The position numbers and the translations under genes were made by a program. Below the pieces are notes generated by a model that saw only the letters and a list, made by a program, of their open reading frames with translations, was not told where the DNA came from and did no database searches. A DNA stretch of 64,000 nucleotides from Seriola aureovittata (lineage: Eukaryota; Chordata; Actinopteri; Carangiformes; Carangidae): NCBI RefSeq assembly GCF_021018895.1, contig NC_079373.1:11504501-11568500 (forward strand). Direction: 5' to 3'. Below are positions 45,553 to 56,707 of this stretch, piece after piece. Position 1 is the first letter of the stretch. Every line of letters starts with the position of its first letter.

Positions 45553-48500
45553 ATGGAAACACAAGGTGAAAAAACTCACACCTGTGGGACAATTTGTCTG
45601 AAATATCTACTTTTTCTCTTCAATATTCTTTTCTGGGTAAGTTAACAAGGAAGTATTAAGATTTTCAAACAATGTATGACAACAAATCTTCCATTAAAGG
45701 CTCTATTTGACACTGATTATTATTGATACCATTAGATGTAATAATTAACATGGAGCATTCGTTTCATGCTTAGCTTCAGGCACCACAGATATTAGTGAAA
45801 ACTTTCACTTTATGACACTGAAGCACTCGCAGTTACAAAAACTTATCATTACATATATTCAGTAAAGATATGTATATTATACAATATTATGATCTTTAGT
45901 TCACTTAAACTACAGATTTTTGCCGATTCATTTAGTGTTTACATTTTTTCAGTTACAACAGTTAATGTGGAAGCAAGAAAAAAATGCTCCATACAGTCTG
46001 TACTTCAGAGACAATCCAACAGTTTATTTACATCAGAACCTTTACTTTCTTAACTCTTAACTTTCATTTCCTCAAGGCTTTAAAGATAGATTGTATCAGT
46101 TCTTGTATATCTAATTTCTCATAGTGCATTTCCACCAAATATCCACTCAGATATGAAACTGTGATATATGTGCATCAGATTCAGAAACAAAAACAAAAAC
46201 AAATTTAACTGCACGTCCCTCAAGGCTCCACAGTGAAAGAATAAGGCGTTGCCTTCTTTGCATCACATTTTAGGAGCTAATTTATAACCGCTGAAAATGA
46301 TGTGGCACAGTCTTGACAGGAGGGTCTGGTTCGAATTGAGCTGATAACAGAACCTTCTTTCAGGTGGCTGGAGGAGCCGTGCTGGCAGTGGGAGTGTGGA
46401 CTCTGGTGGAAAAGAGCGACTACATCAGTTTACTGAACTCCAGCTTTTACTCAGCCTCAGCTTACATCCTGATAGCTGCTGGGGCCATCGTGATAGTGAC
46501 CGGGATAATCGGATGCTGTGCCACTCTGAAGGAGATGAAGAGTCTTTTGATCATGGTAAGGTGCATCAGTCACAAAAAACACGGCCCTGCAGCAGAAAAA
46601 TGTTTTATAAAAACCATGGTTCTTTACTTTCACTCCGCTCCACCGCAGCGTTAAACCTCATTTAATTATGTGGAATCAGAAACCAATGAGAGACACTTTA
46701 AGTTCCTGTTTATATACACACAGCCTAGTCTGGGTCTATGTGTATTGAAAGTTAATCCTTGGTGACCTTCTGTCTCGTCTGCCTGCATTCAGTGCAGCCC
46801 ATTATGTCAGACGGGCATTGCTGTCAGAAATAACAGACAAAGTCATGCAGAGTGTGTCTTTAAGAGTGTAGATTTAGAGCGCAGCTCATGCCAGAGGAAT
46901 GAGGGGCATCACAAGCAGCTGCTTGGACTGAAGAGGCTGTGAGAGGGACAGACAGACGCAGTGAGAGCATTTAATACTGCAGCAACACTGCACAAGCTCT
47001 GTCACATTGTGTCTATTTCCATATTTGCCACGACCTTTGTAATGAATAACTTCCTTTCCCACAGTTAAACCAGTTATTCTCTAGAGCACAACTTTTTTTT
47101 TGTTTTTTTTTGAGTCATGCACAGATAGTTTCAATGCTGATATCATATTTAAAGTCACATTTATTGTCATATTTCAGCACAGAAATGTACTAAAACACCA
47201 TCTGAGGATTATTTACAGCTTTTTTTCATGTCTCTTTTCAACAGTATTTGGTCTTGTTGCTCTGTATTTTCCTGCTGGAAATCATTGCTGGTGTGCTGGC
47301 CTACATAACCTATCAAGAGGTGAAGTGTTTGTTTATTTCGAAATTTACAGCAATTGCAAGTTGTTTACATTTTCTGTCTTTCTTTTCTTGTATTTCATGT
47401 GATTTTTTTTGTTGTCATTCCACTGACTTCAAACACCTTTCTTTCGCTCCATCATGTCTTTTTTTTTTCTTTTACCGCCCATGAAATGCTCCAGTTGCTG
47501 CCCTCTCTGTTGTGAAATCTTCTCTGCATGCCTCTCTGTGCATGTTCTTCATTTGTCATGTTTTTCTATCCTTTTCACACCTCTCTTTCTTCCCCCTTTC
47601 TCTGGCTCCAGTGTTTCCCTCTCTGCTACCAGGTAATCTGCTGCCACCTGTCTCCATTTCATATCAACCTGTTTCTGGAACAGGTTGATATATGATGGTT
47701 CATTTTCACTCTTTGCACTTTGTCAGTCCAGAAACAAAAACTATTTATATTTGCAAATCAATTTAAAGAATGCCTGTGAAACATGGAGTGGGGGGGGGTC
47801 AGAGGATCTGAGCTCATATATTTTGGGTTATATGTGGGCAGCGCACAGGTACAGTGGAATGTTACAGGGGAAGAAAGAAACTTGACGAGGGGCTATTTTT
47901 ATTGACTGTGACATATATATGTATACTTACATATATATACTGTATATGTATTTCTTTTTTTTTCCTGATCAATCACTGAAGTGCTTTTCCTGTCTCGCAG
48001 CTGGATGACGAGCTCAGACAGAATCTGAAGGTGACCATGCAGCAGAAATACCAGCAGCCAGGGGAGGAGAGCGTCACGCAGGCTGTGGACAAGCTTCAGC
48101 AGGAGGTGTGGAAGTAATACTGCATGTTTCAATCACAGCATCAGCGCTTCCATGACTGAGAAAAAATCAGTGATCAGAGTTTGAAATGACAGCCCCTTTA
48201 GCCTGCACGTGTTCATATGTCTCATCCTTTCGTCTTTCTTCTGTTTGTCCCTTTACTGACTTCCTTTCAGTTTAAGTGTTGTGGCAGTAACAACTTCTCA
48301 GACTGGACAAACAGCACGTGGATCCAAGCTGCAGACTATAAGCGGCTGGTTCCTGATAGCTGCTGTAAAACTCCCAGTGAACTCTGCGGCGACAGGGACC
48401 ATCCCTCCAACATCTACAAGGTGGAGGTGGGTGGAGCTGTTCATTTGGCTCTGGCTAAATGTTGTATTATAGCAAAATTGTAATTTCTTTCCATTCCTCA

Positions 48501-48805
48501 TGCTCTCAGGGAGGCTGCATCATGAAATTAGAGGAATTCATCCTGAGTCAGTTGTATATTCTTGGTGCAGTGGGTACTGGGATTGCATTTTTCCAGGTAA
48601 AACCCTAACCACTTTGCAAAAATACTGGTCAATATGAGCATCTCTTTTAATGTTGTGCAAATTACCGGCAGCTGAATAGTAAACAAACGTTGCTTCTGTG
48701 TGCAGTGTGGAACTAACAAGTTCCCTGTGTCTGTTTTTCTTTCAGCTTGTGGGGATGATGTTTACTTGCTGCCTTTATCAAAATTTGAAAGAAGATCCTT
48801 ACTGA
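45553..48805 (+). CDS. cd151: CD151 tetraspanin
   Basis: A cell-surface tetraspanin that organises laminin-binding integrins. Exons: 45553-45636, 46364-46555, 47245-47319, 48001-48105, 48271-48426, 48510-48596 and 48746-48805 (759 bases, 252 aa; human 253). Four membrane spans are visible. The large loop has the CCG signature at about 155-157, CC at 183-184, a further Cys at 191, and an NST glycosylation site at 166-168. [13 protein letters not shown] supplies N-terminal Cys residues of the palmitoylation type, and the tail YQNL is a YxxPhi sorting motif matching human YRSL. The integrin-contact QRD motif of human reads DRD here (193-195). In human CD151 also follows CRACR2B. It could be one of two teleost co-orthologues. 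Confidence 0.95.
47661..47691. repeat. Perfect inverted repeat (hairpin) in cd151 intron 3
   Basis: Arms atatcaacctgtt and aacaggttgatat are exact reverse complements of 13 bases, separated by tctgg. Too short for a microRNA precursor. Confidence 0.85.
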
Positions 48806-49188
48806 TGTCTGATCAAATATGACAAAATGTGTCACATCATAAATTGTAAAATGTTTGATTAGAAATTTGAATGCCCCAAATTATGCACACAGTCCTGGAT
48901 GCTGTGGAGTTGTCACTAAAAAATGATGACATTTTCAGAATAGAAGCACTCCACACTGTAATGCTGCTGGACAGCACTGTTCTTTTTCTGCTAATTCAAA
49001 TGCATTTTAACGCTAACAATGTGTGGATGAACGTGTTACTAAAGTTTTATTTTCATTTCATTTTATTTTCATTTTTAAGTATTTAATGCTGCAAACAGTG
49101 TTGGCCTTATTGTTTATCCATTCTGTTTGTTTGAATGTATTTCACACAGTGTTTACTAAAGTTATAATTTAAAAATTAACATAGAAAT

Positions 49189-49217
49189 CATTGTTTGTTT
49201 GTTTGTTTGTTTGTTTG
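49189..49217. repeat. (GTTT)n microsatellite
   Basis: About seven uninterrupted GTTT units just before the cd151 poly(A) signal. Confidence 0.93.
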
Positions 49218-49223
49218 TATGAA

Positions 49224-49229
49224 AATAAA
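49224..49229 (+). terminator. cd151: Polyadenylation signal AATAAA, probably cd151
   Basis: Lies about 420 bases after the cd151 TGA, followed by aatacttgcagctcattag. It is the first canonical hexamer after the stop. Confidence 0.6.
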
Positions 49230-49440
49230 AAATACTTGCAGCTCATTAGTCACAGGTCATATTTTCCCTTGCCTTTGACATTGAACTTTTATTCTGAAAT
49301 CCTTTGAGCGGATGTTGTTGTCAGGTGACAGAACTTCTTCCTCGTACATTTTTTTCTTGCATGATTTCATCCAGTTATCTTGTTATTCTTTTAAAAGAGG
49401 CGAAAATATTTAATGTAGAAGGGGCACAAAGATTAATAAA

Positions 49441-52207
49441 ATGTCTGCTAAGCCAACTTGTTTGATAGTGGCGAGCGCCTTTCCTCAAGGTGGGTGGATT
49501 AACACACAGCTGAAGCATCAGCGACAAAGTGTTGCACACAATGCTGAATCAGTCTAGTTGTTCCTCATTTCCTCATATCTTTACGTTCAGCTGTCCTAAA
49601 GCTCAGTGGCTATGTTGTCTGTTGCAGATATGCGGTGAGTTTAAACTGGTGTGTTTGTTTATTCAGGGGTGTCTGCGAAGTCTTTCCATCAGTCCTTCAG
49701 TCTCTGTACCTCCGCGTTTAATCTCCAGACAGCCACACCTGGGGTAAGACTTTATTTCTTTTTTTCTCCTTTTTTTAAAGGGCAAAAAGTGAACAGCCGG
49801 TCACTTTTCCATAAGCTTCTTTTCATGATCTTCAAATGTCTGTGTCCGGACTTCTGAATGGAAGTCCGGAGTCCAGCTGAGTTGAGCTGCTCTCTGAAAA
49901 AGAGCTGCCACTGAAGTGAAAACCCTTCACAGTGGAGTCCCTTATTCTGTTGGTCGCAAGTAAACAGAAATTGGGACTGACGACCAGTAACATCCAGGCA
50001 GGGACAAAGAAAAGAAAAGACAGAAAGCTCTTCTACAGACTTGGGCACCACTGTCTCATAAAGCAACATTTAGAAAAGGTTTATAAACTGTAATTAATGA
50101 CTTCAATTAATATTTTTTATGCTTGACAGATCAATCATAAGCCATTAATTAAAACCTTTCAATAAATGAGCTGCAGGACGTCTTGACCAAAACTTATTTA
50201 TAAACAGCTTCTAACGACATTAAAGCTACAGATGTGATGGATTATTGTTTTATTAATGATTTATTAGCATTTACAGGTGGCTGACCAACTTTCACTGATG
50301 GCTTATTGAAAAACTGAGACTCCCACGGCCTTTTATTAATGGCTTATTAATATTTAGAACTGTAGCCTTGATGATTTGGAGTGGTCTCCTTAATGGATTT
50401 ATATGCCAGCAGCGTGCCATGTTTCATGCTGGAGGAGGATTTTCCACAACCTGGCAACCCAAGAGCTGTTGCTATTAATGGCTTTTACTGGTCTGTGAAG
50501 CATTAATAAATTATTTGTTAACCATTAATGAAGTCATTAATTACAGCTTATGAAGCCTTTATCAGTAAGTGTTACCCAGATATAAGACACAATAATATGT
50601 TTGTTTGAATAATAGTTTGTGTCTGCTCTATTTTTATCCCAGTAAAATGTCAATTACCTCGTTAGAAATTGTTACGGTTCTCCCTCATCTATGATGTAGT
50701 TTGAGTATTTGAATATTTTTCATATTAAAGGTTGAGCTACTGCACAAAACATGTCTCCTACTTCACTGTAAACTCCATTCTCAGTGAATGTGCATTGTGC
50801 ACTGGAGGCTTGACATTTCCACATTACTGGAGCTGCAACTAATGGTTATTTTCATAATTGATCAATCTATCAGGTTTTTTTTTTTAATTGTTTAGCTTGT
50901 AAAATGTAACATGAAAATATTGAAAAATGTGTCACACAATTTCCTAAAGCCCAAAGTGATGTCTTCATATTGCTTGTTTTATCAGACCAATGGTCTAGAA
51001 TTCAGAGACATTAAATTTACACTGATGTAAACCAAAAGCATTAAACCCTCACAACTGAGACGTTGTAACTGGGAAATGTCGGACATTTTTGCTTTAAAAA
51101 TGATGATTAATCGATTATCAAAGAATTTTTAATTAATTAATTGACTTAATTGTTTCAGCTCTGCACATCACACATGTATAAGCTGCACATTGGATAAAAA
51201 TGAAGATGACTGCACAGTAACCTCTGTAGTATAACTAACTCAGCACATCATCTGACTCTCTGCACTGAGGTGAAGGGTCTTTCTTTCTGAGTCTTTCTCT
51301 GAATTGCAGGGGAAGCCAATAGACTTTGTTGGAGTGGATGAAAGCACGGCCAGATGGGTGCAGGACTTCAATGTTAAACCTTACGCAACACCAGCCAAAC
51401 TTGAATCTATAGATGGTGAGAATATTCATTTCACAGCCACTTGGCTCCTGTCGTTTCTGCTGCTGCTGCTGCTCAGTTATTATATCATGACGACCTTTTC
51501 CAGGTGCCCGATACCAGGCGCTGCTCATCCCAGACTGCCCTGGAGCGCTGAATGACCTGGCACACAGCGGCTCTCTGCACCGCATTCTCACACACTTCAT
51601 CTCTCACCAAAGTGAGTGTGAGGCTCATTTTAAAAGCAGTCAGTATGTAATCTGTACGTTCTTGGATAAAGGTTGATTTTTTTTTTTTTTTCCCCCGTGT
51701 GTGTGCAGAGCCAGTCTGTGCAGTGGGACAAGGCGTGTCAGCTCTGTGCTGTGCCACTGAGGGACAGAAGTGGATCTTCAGTGGCTATAGTTTAACAGGG
51801 GTTAGTCTTCCTCAAGTAAACATGAAGGTAATATACCCAAATATATTTATGTTCAATGTAATTAACAGTGACTGTTTTTGTTAAAAGCCCTCAGTGTTTG
51901 AACTGGTGCGGAGGCCTGACTTTGCCAACCTGCCCCTGATTGTGGAAGACTTTGTGAAAGACAGTGGAGGGTCATACACAGGTGAGCTGACCTTCAGAGC
52001 ACAGATACTAAATCAGCACAGTAAAAGACTTAATCTGCATTTATAAAACTAAACCAACCCCCCCTCTCTTGTTTATCTCTGTGTTTTCCAGCAAGTCAAG
52101 AAGATGCTGTGCATGTGGTCATAGACAGACACCTGATAACTGGTCAGAACATGGAGTCGACCTCCCTTGCTGTAAACAATCTAATCCTGCTCTGTAGTGC
52201 CAAGTAA
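49441..52207 (+). CDS. gatd1: GATD1 (PDDC1), DJ-1/class I glutamine amidotransferase-like protein
   Basis: Seven exons: 49441-49489, 49667-49743, 51310-51415, 51504-51611, 51709-51800, 51888-51981 and 52092-52207 (642 bases, 213 aa; human about 220). It begins [17 protein letters not shown]. Conserved segments are [69 protein letters not shown] and [12 protein letters not shown]. The fold is that of DJ-1/PfpI proteins. The position where DJ-1 carries its reactive cysteine seems to be glycine in VGQGVSAL, so catalysis is doubtful; the cellular role is not established. Intron 2 (1.57 kb) contains a MITE-like element and a dispersed repeat. The gene converges on chid1. Confidence 0.95.
50062..50577. 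mobile_element. Non-autonomous DNA transposon (MITE-like), gatd1 intron 2
   Basis: The ends are long imperfect inverted repeats. The left core, about 50076-50112, includes actgtaattaatgacttcaa. The right core, about 50524-50560, includes gaagtcattaattacag, its reverse complement. Similarity extends outward to a left gcaacattta and the complement of a right taagtgttac. The interior of about 400 bases has no coding capacity but repeats attaatgg-type words. The size of about 515 bases and absence of a gene fit a MITE. The exact target-site duplication was not resolved. Confidence 0.7.
50830..51164. repeat. AT-rich dispersed repeat, copy 7 (near full length)
   Basis: Begins gagctgcaactaatggttat and ends aattgtttcagctctgc, so the outermost bases are inverted repeats (gagctg/cagctc). 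Also has cccaaagtgatgtcttcata. With copy 9 it is the best representative of the family here. Inside gatd1 intron 2. Confidence 0.75.
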
Positions 52208-53056
52208 AAATAGTAATGTTTGAATCAGGAGCACTGAAATTCATCAGCTTATCTGTTTAACATTTATATTCATGTAATTAAACAAACATTCATCTGAGAT
52301 AAATACTGGAAGATGCTGCAGCAGAACAAATGTTTGGCAACACTGTAAATACAACTTCATTACTTGTCAATGCTGTTATTATAAATCTAATAAAAACCAC
52401 ACAATCAAATGTCTTGATTTGAAGATTTGAAAAATGACAAAAACAACCAAAAGAAAACAAACTTGGTATCAGGAGCAGATGTATTCTCGATGGTGGATGC
52501 TTAAAGCCAGAAAATTGGATTAATCTTCACGGCGAGCAAAGCTGCGTCCAAGAGCAGAAATGTTTGTAAGCAATGGTGAGTCAAATAGACTGAACAGATG
52601 TCTGTGGCACTTGAACTCTTGACGGCCTCTGAACAAGAATATACCCCTTCATTTAAATTTTATACATACTGATGATCATGCACTTTCTGTTGCTGAATGG
52701 AGATGTGTCACTGCACTCTGACTGAACTGCACAAGTTTTCACAACATCATTGACAAACAGGAATAAAACATACTCAAGTACCTTTTGGCTGCTGCTTGGA
52801 CCTATTAAATCAACAAATCCCAGTTCAGTCATTTAAACAAGATTTCTCAACACTTTTATGACACTGCACAGGTTGAGTATTAACTACACCCTGTCAATGG
52901 CTCATATCAGAGTTCATTTCAGTTGCTCACACAGAAAAAAAAATACCTGCATACACCACCTGAGTTTTTGGTGCACCATGTTCAAAAAAAAAAAAAAAGA
53001 AAGAATCAATGTGCTGATGATCCAAGGTCCCCAGTCTTCACTATCAAGTCCAACTC
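52208..53056. other. Convergent 3' region between gatd1 and chid1
   Basis: Holds the gatd1 3'UTR with an AATAAA at 52389-52394, and the chid1 3'UTR from the right. A poly-A run lies at about 52,984-53,000. No coding segment is visible. Confidence 0.6.
52389..52394 (+). terminator. gatd1: Polyadenylation signal AATAAA, gatd1
   Basis: About 180 bases after the gatd1 TAA, in the sequence ctaataaaaacc. First canonical hexamer after the stop. Confidence 0.6.
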
Positions 53057-56000
53057 TCATAGGAGATCATAGAAATAATCCAGTCCTTGTCCCAATTCCC
53101 ATAAAGAAATTCCAGTTCCCAGCTCAGTGGCTAAAGAGACTCTCAGGTAGATTGACTGTAAAATAATTAAAATAATGTTAATCTCCACGTTACTGTAAAC
53201 ACAAGTTCAGCTATGAAGTAAATGGCACCTAGTCTTAACATTATTTATGCTGCAACTGTGTTAACCCACAAACTAACTTAAAATGTGAAGAGTTTTACCT
53301 TCAGTGATGGAAAGTACACCACGTGTTTAACAGCATTGTTCCTGAAATGAAAGGGCAGGGACAGATCTTGTGTAAAAAAAGGCTGTTGGAAGCAAATATT
53401 TGCTCTTTCAAAGTACTATACTATTATTACCTCTTGTAACTGAAGTGATGCTCTGCAGAATATTCATCCCAGAGAAGTTTGGGCCTGTGTTCTCGCAAAA
53501 TCTCAATGTACCTACAGAAAATGAAAGATAAGAGTTAGGCCCTGACAACCTACTGGCCTCCCCCGGCCTCTTACTGTAACACAATTTTTTTTTTTTGCCA
53601 AAAGTTAGAAAAGTTATTTCACATGAACGGTTTTTGTATTTGTGTTTTTGTCTACTCTTCTCACTGGTTTGATGAGGGCGGGGCTTAGTTGGAAAAAGGT
53701 GACATCACATACTTCTGTGCACCAGTCAGAGTTCAGCAACATGTGAATCAAAAATCTGATCGCAGTTGTTGTGTTGTTTCCAGGCCAATAAATTCGGATC
53801 AAACTACACATATACAGGCGATGTTCTCTTTTCCAAACTTTAACTTCGATTTTTGTTTATTTGGTCATGAATATTGTATGTTATAGAGATTTGAAAGTTT
53901 TAAGGGGCTTTAAAGTCATCAACATCATATTCTGTCTACAGGTCTTGTGTAGCACTACCATGGGTGTAAAAAAAAGTTGCCTAAAGTCTGTTGTGGCTCC
54001 AGCGGGACCTACGTCAAGTCTGATAAACTGAACACTGCAAGTTTGAAAATGAAAAAAAATCTCAGGATGTGGAATTCGACAGAAGTGAGTTTGTCAGACC
54101 TCTGTGGCCCGGTCATCATCTCTGACAAAGGCTAGCAGCGAGAAACAAGATTAGCTGCTACTAGCATAAAATACCTGAGTTGAGTTGCATTGTGGATAAT
54201 ACACGTCAGAGTTTGAGAAGGAAGAACAATGAGTCTGACAGTGTTATAGGAGTGCAAATCAGCAGAGTACTCTTTCTATTGAAACATGTGAAACTTTATT
54301 TACTATAATGTGAAACTATTCCTGCAGTAGTCGTATCTGTATCTGTATTATCTTACCTTCCTCCCAGGATTGGCTCTGTTCCCTGACTTGCAAAATCAAG
54401 GCCATACAAATTGAGTCCCAGTAGGATCTTTTGCCTCCACTGAGTGGTGGGTGCAAGCTGGAGGACACAGTCTCTTATCCAGGGCAGGGGAGAACTTGGG
54501 CCCGGTCTATTAAAAAAAAAAAAAGCAGAACTCAGAAGATTGTCTGCATTTATTCTGTGGATCTTCTTGTAGCTGTCAGTTTGTCGGTTACTTTAATCAT
54601 TTCACTACCTAATTCATCTCCATTTCTTCCTTAACAAATATACATCGCCTGTGCCTGTGCACTCACCTGGCACCACTGGAATAGTCGTATGTCATGAGGC
54701 TGAATCCATCGACTACTGGAGCCAACTGTTCAAACTCCTCCCTGCCGAACATACCCGGCTGCCCCGAACTGATCATGATTGAAAAGAAAAACACCAAACC
54801 AATGGAAAGTCAGCACCAATTTCTGTTTGTTTTTACATTTATAGTTGTTTAAAGTAAATCATTTTCATTCACCTTGTGACAGCAGGTGGAATAACAAGAA
54901 TGCAGTCTAATCTTTTTGCCTTCAAAGCCTCACATATGTGTTTCACCAAATGCACCAGCTCCCTGGACGGAGGAGATTAAACATGTTTGATTAATTTTAT
55001 TTCCTTCTTGAATCATCTCAAAAAGACAAAGACAAAATGTCAAGAGTTAGAATATTGGTCTGGCGTTAAAATAACTCACTTTCTTTTGTTCCCTCCCAGT
55101 TGGCTCCACAGCTCCAAGGTGAAGCCGTCAAAACCTTCAGTCTGCAAGGCAACAGCAGTATTAGACAGACTGCACAAACATCGTACACTGTTGCAAGAGG
55201 GATAAAGCTGAACACAACACTGTATTACCTTTGCAACATCCACCAGCTCACTTCCCAGTTCCTCTATCTCATCCTCACTCCCCAGCACGATCATGTAGTC
55301 CTGGTAAGACCAGCCATCAAATAACAGCCGAGGCACTTAGAGCACAGACAATGGAGCATTTAAATAAGTGAACAAAAGAGTCCTATCTGAAACCACTTGC
55401 ACTGAGCCACATCATCAGATCGGAGTTGTTGGGTGTGAGGAGGACATCTACTCACCCATCCTGACTTTTTTGTTAGACTTGCGTACAGCTTTGACCCATC
55501 CTGGAAAGACAAACAGACCCTTTTACTTTACGTGCATTAGTCCATCTGTTACTTTGATAAGTAACCAAGACTAGAGGAGTGCTTCCTGTCTGACTGTCAT
55601 TGACTCATTTTCATTGGGTCGCCTACCTGGGTCATGGTCATGGAGTCCCGTAACGTCAAAGGTCTCAGGTCCTCGTCGGCGGAGCTGAAGCCACACTGGA
55701 GACAATGAGGTCAATTTGGAGCCAAACATTTTGGCAACGTCATAGCCGTGGGAATTCCACTGCAGGGTGGGAAATTAAGATGTGTAGTTCAGATACAGTG
55801 TCAAACCATACACGTGAAACACTCAAGGATAGGTTCATATATTTTCAAGTCAGTCCCATATACATGTTGAAGGAGTTGTTGGACACTCCCATTATTCCTC
55901 CTCGTACAACGCCAATGTAAGAGATGGTAACATTGGGTATCTCCTAAAGTTTAAGGCTGCAACTAATGATTATTTCAATTATTGATTCATTTTGGTCCAT

Positions 56001-56707
56001 CACAATGCCGGTCCCCCGACCCCCTGCCACCCACCCGCACACACACACATCTCTTACATTCTTGTCATGAAATGAAAAGGATCTGCTGACAGCCAGTTTG
56101 GCGAGTAAGAACTGCAGTGTCAGACTCTTCCAATGTAAATATGGGCATGTGAGTATTGTATTAGGGCAGACTTGAAAACCTCTGAACCTCTCCTTTGATG
56201 CTGTGCTAATGGTGTTGTCAAATGGTGAACAGCGGCAAAGCATAATGTAGATGTGCCAGTGACTGCATTTCAGCCTTACTGGTGTGACATATCCCAGTAC
56301 AGGTCCCTGAAATGTTTTCTTGATGTGAGCACAGTGTCTTTTTTCCTCCTTCACTATGTCTTTCCAGTGCGGGTCTGACACAACGAGGCCTCTCTCCAAC
56401 ACAGATAACTCAGCTGGAGATGTCTAAACAGTGGGATCAAAGAGAAAAGGGAGCACATTTCAGTGACAGATTACCAGTGACAGGCGAGGATAAGGGCCTC
56501 TGCCTGAAACTGGGAAATTCAGGAGAGTACAGTGACATGCCAGGCAAACAGAAGACTTGACAGCTCACACCCATTTCAAGGTAATGACCTGAAGTTACTC
56601 ACCTCAGCCTCAGCTTTATGCGACTTCTTGGCATCAGTTTTTGAAAGTGTAGCACTGGCCAACCAGCAGCATGAGATGCCGTGCAACAGGACTAGCGTCG
56701 TTCTCAT
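53057..56707 (-). CDS. chid1: CHID1, chitinase domain-containing protein 1 (SI-CLP)
   Basis: A secreted/lysosomal GH18-fold, chitinase-like carbohydrate-binding protein. Exons in transcript order: 56707-56603, 56423-56280, 55759-55627, 55500-55456, 55335-55229, 55141-55080, 54962-54873, 54768-54667, 54506-54357, 53511-53431, 53341-53299 and 53155-53057 (1,161 bases, 386 aa; human 393). A signal peptide is visible at the start ([19 protein letters not shown]). Conserved segments are [71 protein letters not shown] and the end [25 protein letters not shown] occupies the GH18 active-strand position, without the full DxxDxDxE. The gene is head-to-head with ighmbp2, with about 0.7-0.9 kb between likely starts. 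Confidence 0.96.
53640..54270. repeat. Possible dispersed repeat in chid1 intron
   Basis: A long non-exonic stretch containing gggcggggctta, gctactagcataaaatacct and gcattgtggataatacacgt, word patterns I associate with fish interspersed repeats. The assignment is tentative and the borders are approximate. Confidence 0.35.
55953..56003. repeat. AT-rich dispersed repeat, fragment (copy 8)
   Basis: Only the left end: ggctgcaactaatgattatt, then caattattgattcattttgg. Inside a chid1 intron. Confidence 0.6.

Larger units (their letters stand above)
48806..49440. other. cd151 3'UTR and cd151-gatd1 spacer
   Basis: AT-rich sequence with an AATAAA at 49224-49229 after a (GTTT)n tract, which I take as the cd151 poly(A) signal. 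The gatd1 start follows about 210 bases later, so the gatd1 promoter must be very short or overlap this region. In human POLR2L and TSPAN4 follow CD151; neither is here. Confidence 0.6.

Noticed and set aside
48806..49440. Search for polr2l and tspan4 between cd151 and gatd1
   Set aside because: Only 3'UTR-like AT-rich sequence and a (GTTT)n tract are present.
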